From: Nitrospinaceae bacterium
Lineage (GTDB): Bacteria > Nitrospinota > Nitrospinia > Nitrospinales > Nitrospinaceae
Direction: 5' to 3'
Length of the DNA: 35,731 nucleotides
NCBI GenBank assembly: GCA_029261535.1
Contig: JAJDBF010000072.1
Span: 1-35,731 of the forward strand
In this document: piece after piece, positions 6,105-14,082 of the stretch
Layout of the letters: every line of letters starts with the position of its first letter
Position numbering within the stretch: position 1 is the stretch's first letter
The notes under the pieces: generated by a model
The model's database searches: none
The model's input: only the letters and a program-made list of their open reading frames with translations
Told to the model about the DNA's origin: nothing
Made by a program: the position numbers and the translations under genes

Positions 6105-6938
6105 TTGAAACCTTTAGTGTTTTTTTCAGTTTTGGCAGTGGGTTTTATGCTTGCAGGGTGTGAAAAGGAGCTCAAGGAGCATAAGGTAACCGGTCAGATA
6201 AAGCAGGAGCTGGCCAAAATGAAAAAAAAACAGGCTCCGGAGGCGCAGGCCAGGGAAATCCACGGGACGATTGAGCTTCACCCTGACCGTACCCTGGATC
6301 AACTAATGGGGGCGCGTCTGTTTGTGTTTGTCAGGCCGGAGGGGCAGAGTTCCGGCCCACCTCTGGCGGTCAAGCGTTACGATAGCTACCGCCTTCCCTT
6401 TGAGTTCACTATTGGTCCGGCCGATGCCATGATAGAAGGAATTCCTTTTGAAGGCATGCTCACCCTGAGTGCCCGGCTGGATGCTGACGGCTCACCCAAA
6501 TCCGGGCCGGGAGATATTGAGGGCCGGATCGCGGTGACACCGGGTTCCAAAAATGTGACCCTGATTCTCGACAGCCTCATCGCGCCGGACCCCGCAATGC
6601 AGGTCGCCGGGACCATCACTCTGTCCGAAGCCTTGCAGTCCAAAGCACCGGAAGGGGCATCGCTCTTTATTATCGCGCGCAAGGCAGGGGCTCTTGCCGG
6701 TGGTCCGCCGCTGGCGGTCAAGCGTTTAACCTCGCCCACCTTCCCCTTGGATTTCACTATTGGTCAATCCAACACCATGCTACCCGGTGCGTTATTTGAA
6801 GGATCGATCGAACTGCATGTACGCCTGGATCAGGACGGAACCGTGCGTCCGTCTCCCGGCGATATTGAAGGACGTATGCAGTCCAATGCCGGCGATGCCA
6901 ATGTCCAGCTGGTGCTCAACAGTCTGATTGAAGGGTGA
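6105..6938 (+). CDS. Lipoprotein with two tandem CcmH/CycH-type Ig-like domains
   Basis: A 277-aa protein starting with TTG at 6105, chosen because GGAG lies 7 bases upstream (6094-6097) and a signal peptide follows directly. The signal ends at lipobox LAGC (Cys19), so a lipid-anchored envelope protein is expected. After a Lys/Glu-rich linker there are two copies of one domain, about residues 52-157 and 166-275. Each has the pattern ... GA-LF-(V/I)-R ... GPPLAVKR ... FP-(E/D)-FTIG ... M-G-FEG ... RLD-DG ... PGDIEGR ... V-L-L-SLI. This matches the Ig-like C-terminal domain of the cytochrome c maturation protein CcmH/CycH (PLAVKR, P-(D/E)FT, M, PGD-EG), but without TPR repeats. It is 9 bases upstream of the SGNH hydrolase gene. 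The function is unknown; binding of an apocytochrome or another periplasmic partner is only an inference. Confidence 0.75.
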   Translation: MKPLVFFSVLAVGFMLAGCEKELKEHKVTGQIKQELAKMKKKQAPEAQAREIHGTIELHPDRTLDQLMGARLFVFVRPEGQSSGPPLAVKRYDSYRLPFEFTIGPADAMIEGIPFEGMLTLSARLDADGSPKSGPGDIEGRIAVTPGSKNVTLILDSLIAPDPAMQVAGTITLSEALQSKAPEGASLFIIARKAGALAGGPPLAVKRLTSPTFPLDFTIGQSNTMLPGALFEGSIELHVRLDQDGTVRPSPGDIEGRMQSNAGDANVQLVLNSLIEG

Positions 6939-6947
6939 TCCCCGCCC

Positions 6948-8117
6948 ATGAAATTGTCACCACGTGAACGCAAATTCGCCGCGATCACAGTGTCGCTTGC
7001 TTTATTTGTCTGTCTGCTGATCACCGAAGGCTTCCTGCGTGTTCTGGAAAAGTTGCCGCAAAAAATGTACATGGATTACGGCAACGCCCTCGAACGAAAA
7101 GGACTGAATCCAGGAGGCCAGTTTAAAAAAAACTTTGATGAAAAGATCATCGCTTCAAACGGTCGGCTGGTCAGGTTTAAAACCAATTCAGTGGGATTCA
7201 GGAACGACAGGGAATTTGCGTTGCAAACGGACCAGGGGGTATTGAGGATTCTATCTCTTGGCGATTCGTTCGGCGGCGGCTATAGACTGGGACAGGATCA
7301 GACCTACACCCACCTGTTTGAAACAGCCCTGAATCAGGCGGGCATTAAAGTGGAAATGCCTCTGGCGCTGATGGGCGATCCCTTAACATCGGTGCAATAT
7401 TTAAAGAAATATGGGTTGGCTTACCACCCGCATGCCGTGTTGCAGGGAGTTACCCTGGGGAACGACCTGCTGACGATTACGATAAAAGATAATCAAAACT
7501 GGAACGAACTGACCAGCATGCGTCTGACACCTCAATGCCAGGTCCCAAAAACCTGGTGGAACAAGGTGAAGTGGTGGACCAACTATGGTCGGTTTCACGT
7601 CCGGGTGGCACGTCTTTTTTTAAAACCGAATCGGGCGATAGCTTCCCAATTTGGTCAATACCGCCAACCGCTGATTTTCGACGGTCTGCACGCCCTAGGT
7701 CTTTTTCTGAAAAACCCGCCGAAAGAAGTTGAGCAGGCCTATCAGGATTTGTTCGATTTAATGAAGCGATATCAGGAGATGATGCAGGAAAAAAATATCC
7801 CCGTTTGGTTTATGATTTTTCCCCAGCGGTTTCAGGTGGAAGAACAGGACTGGCAGGCCGCAGTGACGGAATACATGCTGAAACCCGATTGTTTTGATCT
7901 GTCGATACCCAATCGGAGGATCATGGAATTTTGCCAACGAGAAGGGCTGGATTGCCTGGACCCGATAATCGGTCTGCGTGAGGAAGCGTCAAAGTTAAAG
8001 GAGAAACTGTATATGCCGAATGGTGATATGCACTGGAGCCCTGCCGGAAACCGGGCACTGGTCGTAAGCCTTAAGGACGATCTGGCAAGCAGGGCTCGCA
8101 GGTTGATCGCAAATTGA
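6948..8117 (+). CDS. Membrane-anchored SGNH/AlgJ-like hydrolase or acyltransferase
   Basis: A 389-aa protein starting 9 bases after the lipoprotein gene, likely in one operon. An uncleaved N-terminal membrane segment spans about residues 10-28 after the basic KLSPRERK, so the rest is periplasmic. The SGNH blocks are present: ILSLGDSFGGG with nucleophile Ser107, TLGNDLL with Asn172, and DMHWSPAGN with Asp360 and His362. The D-x-H-W form of the last block is the one found in AlgJ/AlgX-type polysaccharide O-acetyltransferases rather than in plain GDSL esterases. Acetyl or acyl transfer to an exported glycan or lipid is therefore plausible, but no polysaccharide gene or MBOAT partner is nearby. 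Its own ribosome site is weak (AAGGG far upstream), consistent with coupling to the gene before it. Confidence 0.75.
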   Translation: MKLSPRERKFAAITVSLALFVCLLITEGFLRVLEKLPQKMYMDYGNALERKGLNPGGQFKKNFDEKIIASNGRLVRFKTNSVGFRNDREFALQTDQGVLRILSLGDSFGGGYRLGQDQTYTHLFETALNQAGIKVEMPLALMGDPLTSVQYLKKYGLAYHPHAVLQGVTLGNDLLTITIKDNQNWNELTSMRLTPQCQVPKTWWNKVKWWTNYGRFHVRVARLFLKPNRAIASQFGQYRQPLIFDGLHALGLFLKNPPKEVEQAYQDLFDLMKRYQEMMQEKNIPVWFMIFPQRFQVEEQDWQAAVTEYMLKPDCFDLSIPNRRIMEFCQREGLDCLDPIIGLREEASKLKEKLYMPNGDMHWSPAGNRALVVSLKDDLASRARRLIAN

Positions 8118-8147
8118 AGGAATGGGGATCGGAAAGAAAGCGGATGC

Positions 8148-9374
8148 TTAATGGGATTCTTGTATCTGTTTGAACTGCGGTGATCCGGCGGGCTGATTTT
8201 TTGCGAAGAATTTATGGATCTCGTTGCGCTCATCGAGGTCCATTTGTACGAAAGAAATCCCCACATCATATTTGAAGGAGTCCAGTTTTTCCAGACGAAC
8301 CACCGTGCCGATGACAATCATCGGGTGCTCTGGTTTGTTAAGAGGAACTGCGAGCTGTACCCGCGTCCCGAGTTCCAGACTCTGGTGGGTTTCAAACAAC
8401 ATGCCGGCCAGACTCAGGTCCTTGGACTTGACCTTGAACTGGCTGAGCGATGTGGTGCGATGACCGAGTGGCTGGACTTTAACAGGACCACTGAAGTCGA
8501 TGCGCATGAACTGGCGTTTGTCCTGCGAATAAAGTTCAATGCAATTCTTTCCGCTTGCCTTGGCGCGATACATGGCCTTGTCCGAACATTCGATCATATC
8601 CTGCCCGGTTTGTGCATCCAGCGGATAGGTGGCAACGCCTCCGCTCACCGTAACCTTGAACCGTTTGCCTTCATATTCAAATTCCAGCTCCTCAATTTTT
8701 TCCCGGATGCGGTCTGCCTTTATCATCGCGTTCATTTTATTGGTGCCCGGTAGCAGGATGATCATTTCCTCACCCCCAAAACGGGCGGCGGTATCTTCAG
8801 CGCGTTTTTCTTTCTGGATCATTCCGGATATGCTCGTTAGTACCGTATCCCCGGTGAGGTGACCGTACAGATCGTTCACCTTTTTAAAATTATCGAGGTC
8901 GAGGAAAATAAGACTGAATTCGGTGTTCTGTCGTTTGGACCGTGAAATTTCACCCGACAGGGCTTCGGTAAAATAAGTGCGGTTGAACAGCCCGGTCATC
9001 GCATCACATTTTGAATGGTGGCTGGCTTCCTCAAATAATTTTAACTCGACCATGGTCGGGTTCTTGAACGACTTTTTTACTGACAGTAGATAATCGCAAA
9101 GGGAAGTCAGTAGTTTTACCTGGCGGCCCACAAGAGAATTTAATTTATAGTGGTGACGCAGAATATCATCCCACACCATTTTGGCTTCGTCCCCAGTGAA
9201 TTCCAATTGAGTGAACAAATTGAGCAGGACCGGGTAGACATCATCCCCCTTCGATTTGATGAGGCGATCCACTTCGTTCAGAAAACCGTCGTCATCTTCA
9301 CTGAAGCGCCCGATCAAATGAACTAGATATTCTCTAATGGTCTTCATTGGAATGTCCCGGATTAATAGGGGCAT
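8148..9374 (-). CDS. Diguanylate cyclase with C-terminal PilZ domain
   Basis: A 408-aa protein; ATG 9374 is preceded by GAGAGG at 6 bases, better than the internal Met at residue 10. Residues about 1-115 form an unassigned helical region. The GGDEF domain spans about 120-285: DAMTGLFNRTYF, FLDLDNFKKVND, and the active loop GGEEM at 200-204. RAED at 191-194 is an intact RxxD inhibitory site five residues upstream, so product inhibition by c-di-GMP is expected. The PilZ domain follows with RQFMR (287-291, RxxxR) and DLSLAG (319-324, DxSxxG), the two c-di-GMP-binding motifs. The protein could make c-di-GMP and sense it in one chain, or tune its own output. GGEEM differs from GGDEF/GGEEF in the last residue, which is usually tolerated. 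It is convergent with the SGNH gene, 30 bases away. Confidence 0.9.
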   Translation of the reverse strand: MPLLIRDIPMKTIREYLVHLIGRFSEDDDGFLNEVDRLIKSKGDDVYPVLLNLFTQLEFTGDEAKMVWDDILRHHYKLNSLVGRQVKLLTSLCDYLLSVKKSFKNPTMVELKLFEEASHHSKCDAMTGLFNRTYFTEALSGEISRSKRQNTEFSLIFLDLDNFKKVNDLYGHLTGDTVLTSISGMIQKEKRAEDTAARFGGEEMIILLPGTNKMNAMIKADRIREKIEELEFEYEGKRFKVTVSGGVATYPLDAQTGQDMIECSDKAMYRAKASGKNCIELYSQDKRQFMRIDFSGPVKVQPLGHRTTSLSQFKVKSKDLSLAGMLFETHQSLELGTRVQLAVPLNKPEHPMIVIGTVVRLEKLDSFKYDVGISFVQMDLDERNEIHKFFAKNQPAGSPQFKQIQESH

Positions 9375-9495
9375 ATTTTGCCTCTCAACTCAAAAACAGT
9401 CTTCAAAAATAAACCTTTAATTGAAAGGGCATGGTATTACTTGTAACCCCTTATTTCAATAGGGGTTGGGCAAAATACCCCATTTGGGGACTGTC

Positions 9496-9523
9496 AAAAA
9501 AAACAGCCTTTTTTAAGTGGGCT
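9496..9523 (-). terminator. Probable terminator of the leucine-rich-repeat gene
   Basis: On the minus strand an AGCC (9520-9523 complement) and GGCT (9505-9508 complement) stem with a long A-rich loop is followed by eight T (complement of A 9496-9503). The stem is short but the T tract is good, and it lies about 50-75 bases beyond the LRR stop codon. A second stem, AACCCC/GGGGTT, lies further on near 9446-9468. Confidence 0.45.
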
Positions 9524-9571
9524 TTTTTCAAGTGATTTCAGAACCCCTATCGGTTGATCGGAGAAAAAAAA

Positions 9572-10924
9572 TTAGACTAATTCGAGAGTTTTCAAGTTCT
9601 TGAGGTGGGAAGAGAAGCGAAGTGCGTCTTCTCCGGAGGGTGTCAGCTTGTTGCCGATGACGTTCAGGAAGACTAAACCGGGTAAATTTTTCGATTCGGC
9701 AAGATAGCGTGCGCCTTCATCGCCGATGACATTCAAGCCAAGCACCAGGGTTTTTAATTTAGAAAAATGTTGCGAGTGGGCGATGGCTTTGGCACCTTCC
9801 GCTTTGATCCAGTTGCCCTGTTCCAGATACAGTGATTCCAACTCCGGCAGGTTGGCGGACTCGGCTAAGGCTCTCACACCCGCATCGCCGATGTTGTTGT
9901 CGTTGAGGCGAAGCTCCTTCAGGTTTTTTAGATAAGGACTTTTTGCCAGTGCCTGTGCGCCTTCAGTATTTAACTGATTTTCACCGAGGTCAATGGATTG
10001 CAGATGCTGAATATTTTTTGATTGGCAAAGGGCGTGCGTTCCTTCAGCCCGGACATCGTTGTTGTTGAGGTCGAGTTCTTTCAGGCCGGTCAGGGTCCCG
10101 GACTTTGCTATAGAGATGGCACTGTCGGTGGTGAGCTCATTACATTTCAGGCGCAGTTCTTCAAGGTGTTCCGCAAGTACACCGTCCACCAGTTCATAAA
10201 CGCCATCGTCACCAAGGTGGTTGTTGTCGAGGATGAGGTGCTTCAATTTTGGAAAGCCGCTGGACCGCGCCAGTGGGCCGATGGCCTTGTCGGTGAGATG
10301 ATTGTCCGACAACTCCAGCGTGACAAGTTCCTGCATAGATGCCTTGCGACCAAACTGATCAAGCCCGGCATCGCCCATCCCGGTATCGGTCAGGATCAAC
10401 CGTGTTAACTGATTGCCCAAATTCGATTCAGCCAATGCCTGAACGCCCTGGCTCTGGATGCGGTTGTAAGACAAATCAAGCGTCTCCAACCGGGTAAGAG
10501 TTTTGGAAGCGGAGAGTAATTTGATGCCGAGCGGACCGATTTCATTTGCGGAAAGATTCAGTTCGGTCAGGTTGGAAAAGGCAGACACCTTGGACAGGTA
10601 GAAACAACCGTCATCATCGATGTTGTTATTGTCCAGCTTGAGGTGCTGGAGACCGGATAGATATTTGGAACCCAGAAGGTGAATCAAGCCCGCAGTCGTG
10701 AGCCCGGTTTCCCTGAGGTCGAGATGCGCCAGACGCGACAAAGGTTCGAGATCAGCAAGAGCTTTGCAATCTTCCTCGGTGAGGGTTTCGAGGCACAATT
10801 CGAGCCGGTCTTTTTGCTTTTCCAGTTTGTTCTGGACGGTGGTGATCAGGTCCTGCGATTCGCTGTGTTTCTCGAACGAACGCAAAAATTCCAGACTGTC
10901 ATCGATATCTTTTGCTTCGGCCAT
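9572..10924 (-). CDS. Leucine-rich-repeat protein, ribonuclease-inhibitor-like repeats
   Basis: A 450-aa protein when started at MAEAKDIDD (ATG complement 10922-10924), which has GAGGG 5 bases upstream; the open frame reaches 11026 but that extension looks random. Residues 1-70 are an acidic helical cap. Then come about 14 full repeats of some 28 residues with the pattern L-x-x-L-x-L-x-x-N-x-(I/L)-x-x-x-G-(A/V)-x-x-L-A-x-S, for example ELNLSANEIGPLG and ELRLNDNNIGDAGVRALAES, and a partial last repeat at the C-terminus. There is no signal peptide or membrane segment, so it should be cytoplasmic. Such RI-type repeats form an arc used to bind proteins; no enzyme domain is attached. The target is not shown by the context. 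A terminator-like hairpin follows. Confidence 0.85.
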   Translation of the reverse strand: MAEAKDIDDSLEFLRSFEKHSESQDLITTVQNKLEKQKDRLELCLETLTEEDCKALADLEPLSRLAHLDLRETGLTTAGLIHLLGSKYLSGLQHLKLDNNNIDDDGCFYLSKVSAFSNLTELNLSANEIGPLGIKLLSASKTLTRLETLDLSYNRIQSQGVQALAESNLGNQLTRLILTDTGMGDAGLDQFGRKASMQELVTLELSDNHLTDKAIGPLARSSGFPKLKHLILDNNHLGDDGVYELVDGVLAEHLEELRLKCNELTTDSAISIAKSGTLTGLKELDLNNNDVRAEGTHALCQSKNIQHLQSIDLGENQLNTEGAQALAKSPYLKNLKELRLNDNNIGDAGVRALAESANLPELESLYLEQGNWIKAEGAKAIAHSQHFSKLKTLVLGLNVIGDEGARYLAESKNLPGLVFLNVIGNKLTPSGEDALRFSSHLKNLKTLELV

Positions 10925-11149
10925 GGCACCCTCAAAATTAGCAAAAATGGGATTATAGCATTCCCTTTGATTCCAAAGAATTGATTGAACCGCGAGGCCA
11001 AATAACGGACAATATTTGAACGCCATAATTTGGTTTTTTATGCCTGATCGGCTCTAAAAGCCTCACGCTTTTTCAGCGGTAGCGTATGAATATTTCGCTG
11101 GAGAGCCCTGCGATGACCTTCGTGAATTTTTCTTACAAAAGGTAAAAAG

Positions 11150-11524
11150 ATGCACACTTTGCATCGGGAAGTGCCCTTTGACGATGCGGTACGGATTCTC
11201 GATTATTGCCGACGCAATTCTTTAAAGAGCGGCGGATTGTTCGAAGTCTACTCCACGCCGGGGCAGGACACGCATATGGTGATCGTCAACTCCTGCCCTG
11301 AAGAGGGGACGAGCGATCTGTTTCGACCTTTGGGGGCATTCTATATCAACTACCTCCATCCCGGCTCCCTCACTATTGAAAATGAAGACCCGGAGCACGA
11401 TGGCATGGCTTCGACCAAAAGACATGTCGCGGCGATCCAGCAGGTGATCGATATCCTGATAGACGAAGGCCATCCCGGAGTCGAAATCCGATTCAACGAT
11501 CTAACGGCCTTACAAGACTTATAG
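11150..11524 (+). CDS. Unknown 124-aa protein
   Basis: Starts at ATG 11150 with AAGG 7 bases upstream. It reads HREVPFDDAVRILDYCRRNS, then LFEVYSTPGQDTHMVIVNSC and FYINYLHPGSLTIENEDPEHDG. The alternation of short strands with two helices suggests a small alpha/beta fold; no membrane segment, metal site or catalytic motif is clear, and I do not recognise the family. The long acidic segment EDPEHDGMAS and the C-terminal VEIRFNDL are the most distinctive parts. It is 57 bases upstream of the DUF2157 gene and co-oriented with it, but may have its own promoter in the 225-bp divergent region next to the LRR gene. Confidence 0.65.
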   Translation: MHTLHREVPFDDAVRILDYCRRNSLKSGGLFEVYSTPGQDTHMVIVNSCPEEGTSDLFRPLGAFYINYLHPGSLTIENEDPEHDGMASTKRHVAAIQQVIDILIDEGHPGVEIRFNDLTALQDL

Positions 11525-11581
11525 ACTCCTTGTTTGGATTTTAAAAACAATCTCAAGAGAATTTATTTTATTGAAATTACT

Positions 11582-12715
11582 ATGGCTCACATTGAAAAAA
11601 AAATTGAGGAATGGATTCGCGCCGACCTTTTAAGTCGCAAGGCGGCAGACGGCCTACTCACCTATGAAGCCCGCAAACCGGCAGGTTCGTGGGTTCTGAA
11701 CGGTTTCCTGATCCTTGGAGCAGTGACCGTTGGCATTGGTATCATCTCCCTCATCGCCGCCAATTGGGATGCGATCCCACCCTCGGCAAAACTGACTGCC
11801 GATTTTATACTGCTGTCGGCTCTTGCCTTCGGAGTTTTCAAAACGCATGTTCAAGGCAAGTCTGGTTATTTTGAAATGGTTCTAGTCGCTTTTCAAATTA
11901 CCTGTCTCGCTACCATCGGATTGATCTCGCAGATTTACAATACAGGTGGAGAGGTCTACCAGGCTCTTTTGGCCTGGTCCCTGATTACCGCCGGGGTGGC
12001 GGTCGCATCAAAAAATGCCTTCGCTCCCTTTCTCTGGGCCTCAGGATTTTTTACAGCCCTTCTATTTGCAGGATTACAAACGGTGTGGCTGGCACCCATT
12101 TTTTCCGAGCACTATCCAGCCTTGGTTCTGGCACTTTCGTTGTTGGGTGGATTGATGGCGATGGTTTGCCGGGCAAAATTTGGCGAGAATGCCCAGACCC
12201 AGGCTCTCAGGGTATGGAGCTTGATGGCTTTTCTAATGTCTCTCCTGGTTGTTGAGACCATCAATGCATTTAATTTTAAAGATACGGGAATCAATTTTAT
12301 TGCTTACTATCCCGGTTATGTCTTGGTTTTCCTGTTGGCAATAGCCGTGATATCAAACAAAAATTCCAACCGACTCCAGAACTGGGTTTCTTTACTAGCC
12401 CTGATACTTTTTGTAGCCTCGTTTCATTACCCCTATCTGGGAATAAAATCCGATATCGTTTTTGCGGTTTCGACGTTGTCGGTCCTCACCCTGCTGGCAC
12501 TGTTGATGGCGAGCCTCAGGCAACGCAAAATATTTCAAGTGCTGGTGGTGCTCATCGGAATCCGTTTTCTGATTCTGTATTTTCAGGCGCTGGGAGGTCT
12601 CGCCACCACAGGTGTCGGCCTGATCGCCTCGGGCGCACTCATTATTTTTCTCGTCAGTTGGTGGAATAAAAAGCGGCAAGCCATCGCGAATTGGGCGGAG
12701 GGTTTGCTGACATGA
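11582..12715 (+). CDS. DUF2157 polytopic membrane protein
   Basis: A 377-aa protein from ATG 11582; a TTG 16 codons earlier is in frame but gives an unlikely start. A soluble N-terminal helix (about 1-35: IEKKIEEWIRADLLSRKAADG, a typical DUF2157 beginning with a G-W-V/L continuation) is followed by about ten or eleven membrane segments beginning VLNGFLILGAVTVGIGIISL. Proteins of this group sit in the inner membrane and have no proven activity. The 3' end overlaps the next gene by four bases (ATGA), a pair seen widely: DUF2157 with a GDYXXLXY protein. The pair probably forms a membrane unit with one subunit facing the periplasm. Confidence 0.85.
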   Translation: MAHIEKKIEEWIRADLLSRKAADGLLTYEARKPAGSWVLNGFLILGAVTVGIGIISLIAANWDAIPPSAKLTADFILLSALAFGVFKTHVQGKSGYFEMVLVAFQITCLATIGLISQIYNTGGEVYQALLAWSLITAGVAVASKNAFAPFLWASGFFTALLFAGLQTVWLAPIFSEHYPALVLALSLLGGLMAMVCRAKFGENAQTQALRVWSLMAFLMSLLVVETINAFNFKDTGINFIAYYPGYVLVFLLAIAVISNKNSNRLQNWVSLLALILFVASFHYPYLGIKSDIVFAVSTLSVLTLLALLMASLRQRKIFQVLVVLIGIRFLILYFQALGGLATTGVGLIASGALIIFLVSWWNKKRQAIANWAEGLLT

Positions 12716-13203
12716 TTGAATCCAACCGCAAGTTAATTGCTGTTTTGGTTTTTCCAATTGTTGCCCTGATGTTTTTGGCAGGATACAAAAGTTATCTGGT
12801 GAATACAGGCAGTGAAGTCATATTACCCATCACGGGATATGACCCGCGCGACCTGTTGTCCGGCCACTATCTGACTTATCAGGTGGATTACGGAGTCGAG
12901 GAAATTTGTAACGGTCGGGGAAAAATGTTGAGAGAAGGTTACGTTTGTTTGAATCCGAAAAAATTTTCGTTTTCTCCCATCAACAATTGTCAGCAAATGA
13001 TAAAAGGAATTTGCAAAAGACGAAACCGATTGGATGCAGGAATAGAACGCTATTATATTCCGGAGGATCAGGCGAAAGATTTGGATAGAAAAGTACGGAG
13101 CGGCAAGGCGAGCATCGTGGTGTCGGTTCACCCCTCCGGCACAGCCCAGATCAAAGACCTGCTGATCGATGGCAAGCCCTGGCGGTCCTCAAAAAATAAC
13201 TGA
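12712..13203 (+). CDS. GDYXXLXY-domain membrane-anchored protein
   Basis: A 163-aa protein starting at ATG 12712 inside the end of the DUF2157 gene (ATGA overlap), so translational coupling is expected. One N-terminal membrane segment (about residues 9-25: AVLVFPIVALMFLAGY) leads to a periplasmic domain. The family motif GDYXXLXY appears as GHYLTYQVDY (about 51-60), after the typical PRDLLSGHY. Four cysteines (near residues 64, 79, 93 and 101) in the exported part could form disulfides; they are seen as C in VEEICNG, YVCLNP, NNCQQ and GICKRR. Function is unknown in the family. Its constant pairing with DUF2157/DUF4401 proteins suggests one complex. Confidence 0.82.
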   Translation: MIESNRKLIAVLVFPIVALMFLAGYKSYLVNTGSEVILPITGYDPRDLLSGHYLTYQVDYGVEEICNGRGKMLREGYVCLNPKKFSFSPINNCQQMIKGICKRRNRLDAGIERYYIPEDQAKDLDRKVRSGKASIVVSVHPSGTAQIKDLLIDGKPWRSSKNN

Positions 13204-13245
13204 GGTTTCCTGTTTTACGTTAGCCGTGTGCAAGCACCCGTCTGG

Positions 13246-14082
13246 CTAGGACCCGACTTTTAATTTGATCTGGCGGCCTTCGAATTCGAACACGGCGAGG
13301 CCGGGATGGATGGCGGTCAGTTTTGCGTTGGCGATGGATTCTCCGACCTTCAAGCGGTGGATGCTCATGCCCGGATAACTGAACAGCAAATAATTTTCAG
13401 CACTGCCCTCGCCAAAAAATATGATGCCTTTCAGCTTGAGTCCTTCAATGGATTCACCAGATTCCGGAGGGAGGAATGTGAGCTTCTCTGGCGTTGGGTC
13501 AAGCGTGGACCGGGTTTGCGCCGGGACTTGACCGAGGGCCTCGATGATTTGCTCGTTGGCCTCAGGTTTCATTGGGGGTGCGGGTTCCGATTCGGATACC
13601 ACTACAGTCACGGGTTCTGGCACTTCCACGGAAACTGCAGGTGCGATAGCGATCTCGGTTTCTATTCCAGAAGACAGTTCTTCTTCGATAAATGTGTCTT
13701 CAATAACACCGTCGAGCTCGCGCGACCCACGCTGTGTGAAATCAGGAATGCTGGACAGCGGCACACCGCCCAGAGTTTTTGGGTTAACCGGTGATGTTGT
13801 CTTCCCCGGCATACCACTTTTAGTGGAAGCTTGCGCTGAAATATTTTTTTCAGCCGGAATTTTTTCAGCAGGCCAAAGAAGAAAAGCCATAAAACCTGCG
13901 ATGGCAAGCCCAGTCAGCAGAAGGGTAAGCCCTGTCCACCAGTGCCCCGGTTTACCCATCACCTGTTCGTCCACCGGCGGTCGCCCATCCTCGCGGATCA
14001 TCATTTCCTTGAGGTTGAGTTTTTTATCGGGCCTCTTTTTTTCCTCTTCCAGTTTACGAAGGGATTTTAAGATCGTGCTCAT
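13246..14082 (-). CDS. GspB-like general secretion pathway assembly protein
   Basis: A 278-aa protein starting in a four-base overlap with the end of the GspA-like gene. It has a short cytoplasmic N-terminus (STILKSLRKLEEEKK), the usual beginning of GspB/ExeB proteins, one membrane segment at about residues 50-70 (LTLLLTGLAIAGFMAFLLW), a long Pro/Glu/Val-rich periplasmic linker (about 71-205), and a compact C-terminal GspB domain (about 207-278) with LKLKGIIFFGE, YLLFSYPG, LKVGESI and FEFEGRQIKL. In type II secretion systems GspA and GspB make room in the peptidoglycan and help secretin multimers insert. Type II structural genes are not in this window, so the secretin served could instead belong to type IV pili or MSHA-like pili. 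Identification rests on architecture plus partner. Confidence 0.8.
   Translation of the reverse strand: MSTILKSLRKLEEEKKRPDKKLNLKEMMIREDGRPPVDEQVMGKPGHWWTGLTLLLTGLAIAGFMAFLLWPAEKIPAEKNISAQASTKSGMPGKTTSPVNPKTLGGVPLSSIPDFTQRGSRELDGVIEDTFIEEELSSGIETEIAIAPAVSVEVPEPVTVVVSESEPAPPMKPEANEQIIEALGQVPAQTRSTLDPTPEKLTFLPPESGESIEGLKLKGIIFFGEGSAENYLLFSYPGMSIHRLKVGESIANAKLTAIHPGLAVFEFEGRQIKLKVGS

Noticed and set aside
11534..11581. TTG start 16 codons upstream of the DUF2157 gene
   Set aside because: The added residues are not part of the family and ATG 11582 matches the usual N-terminus.
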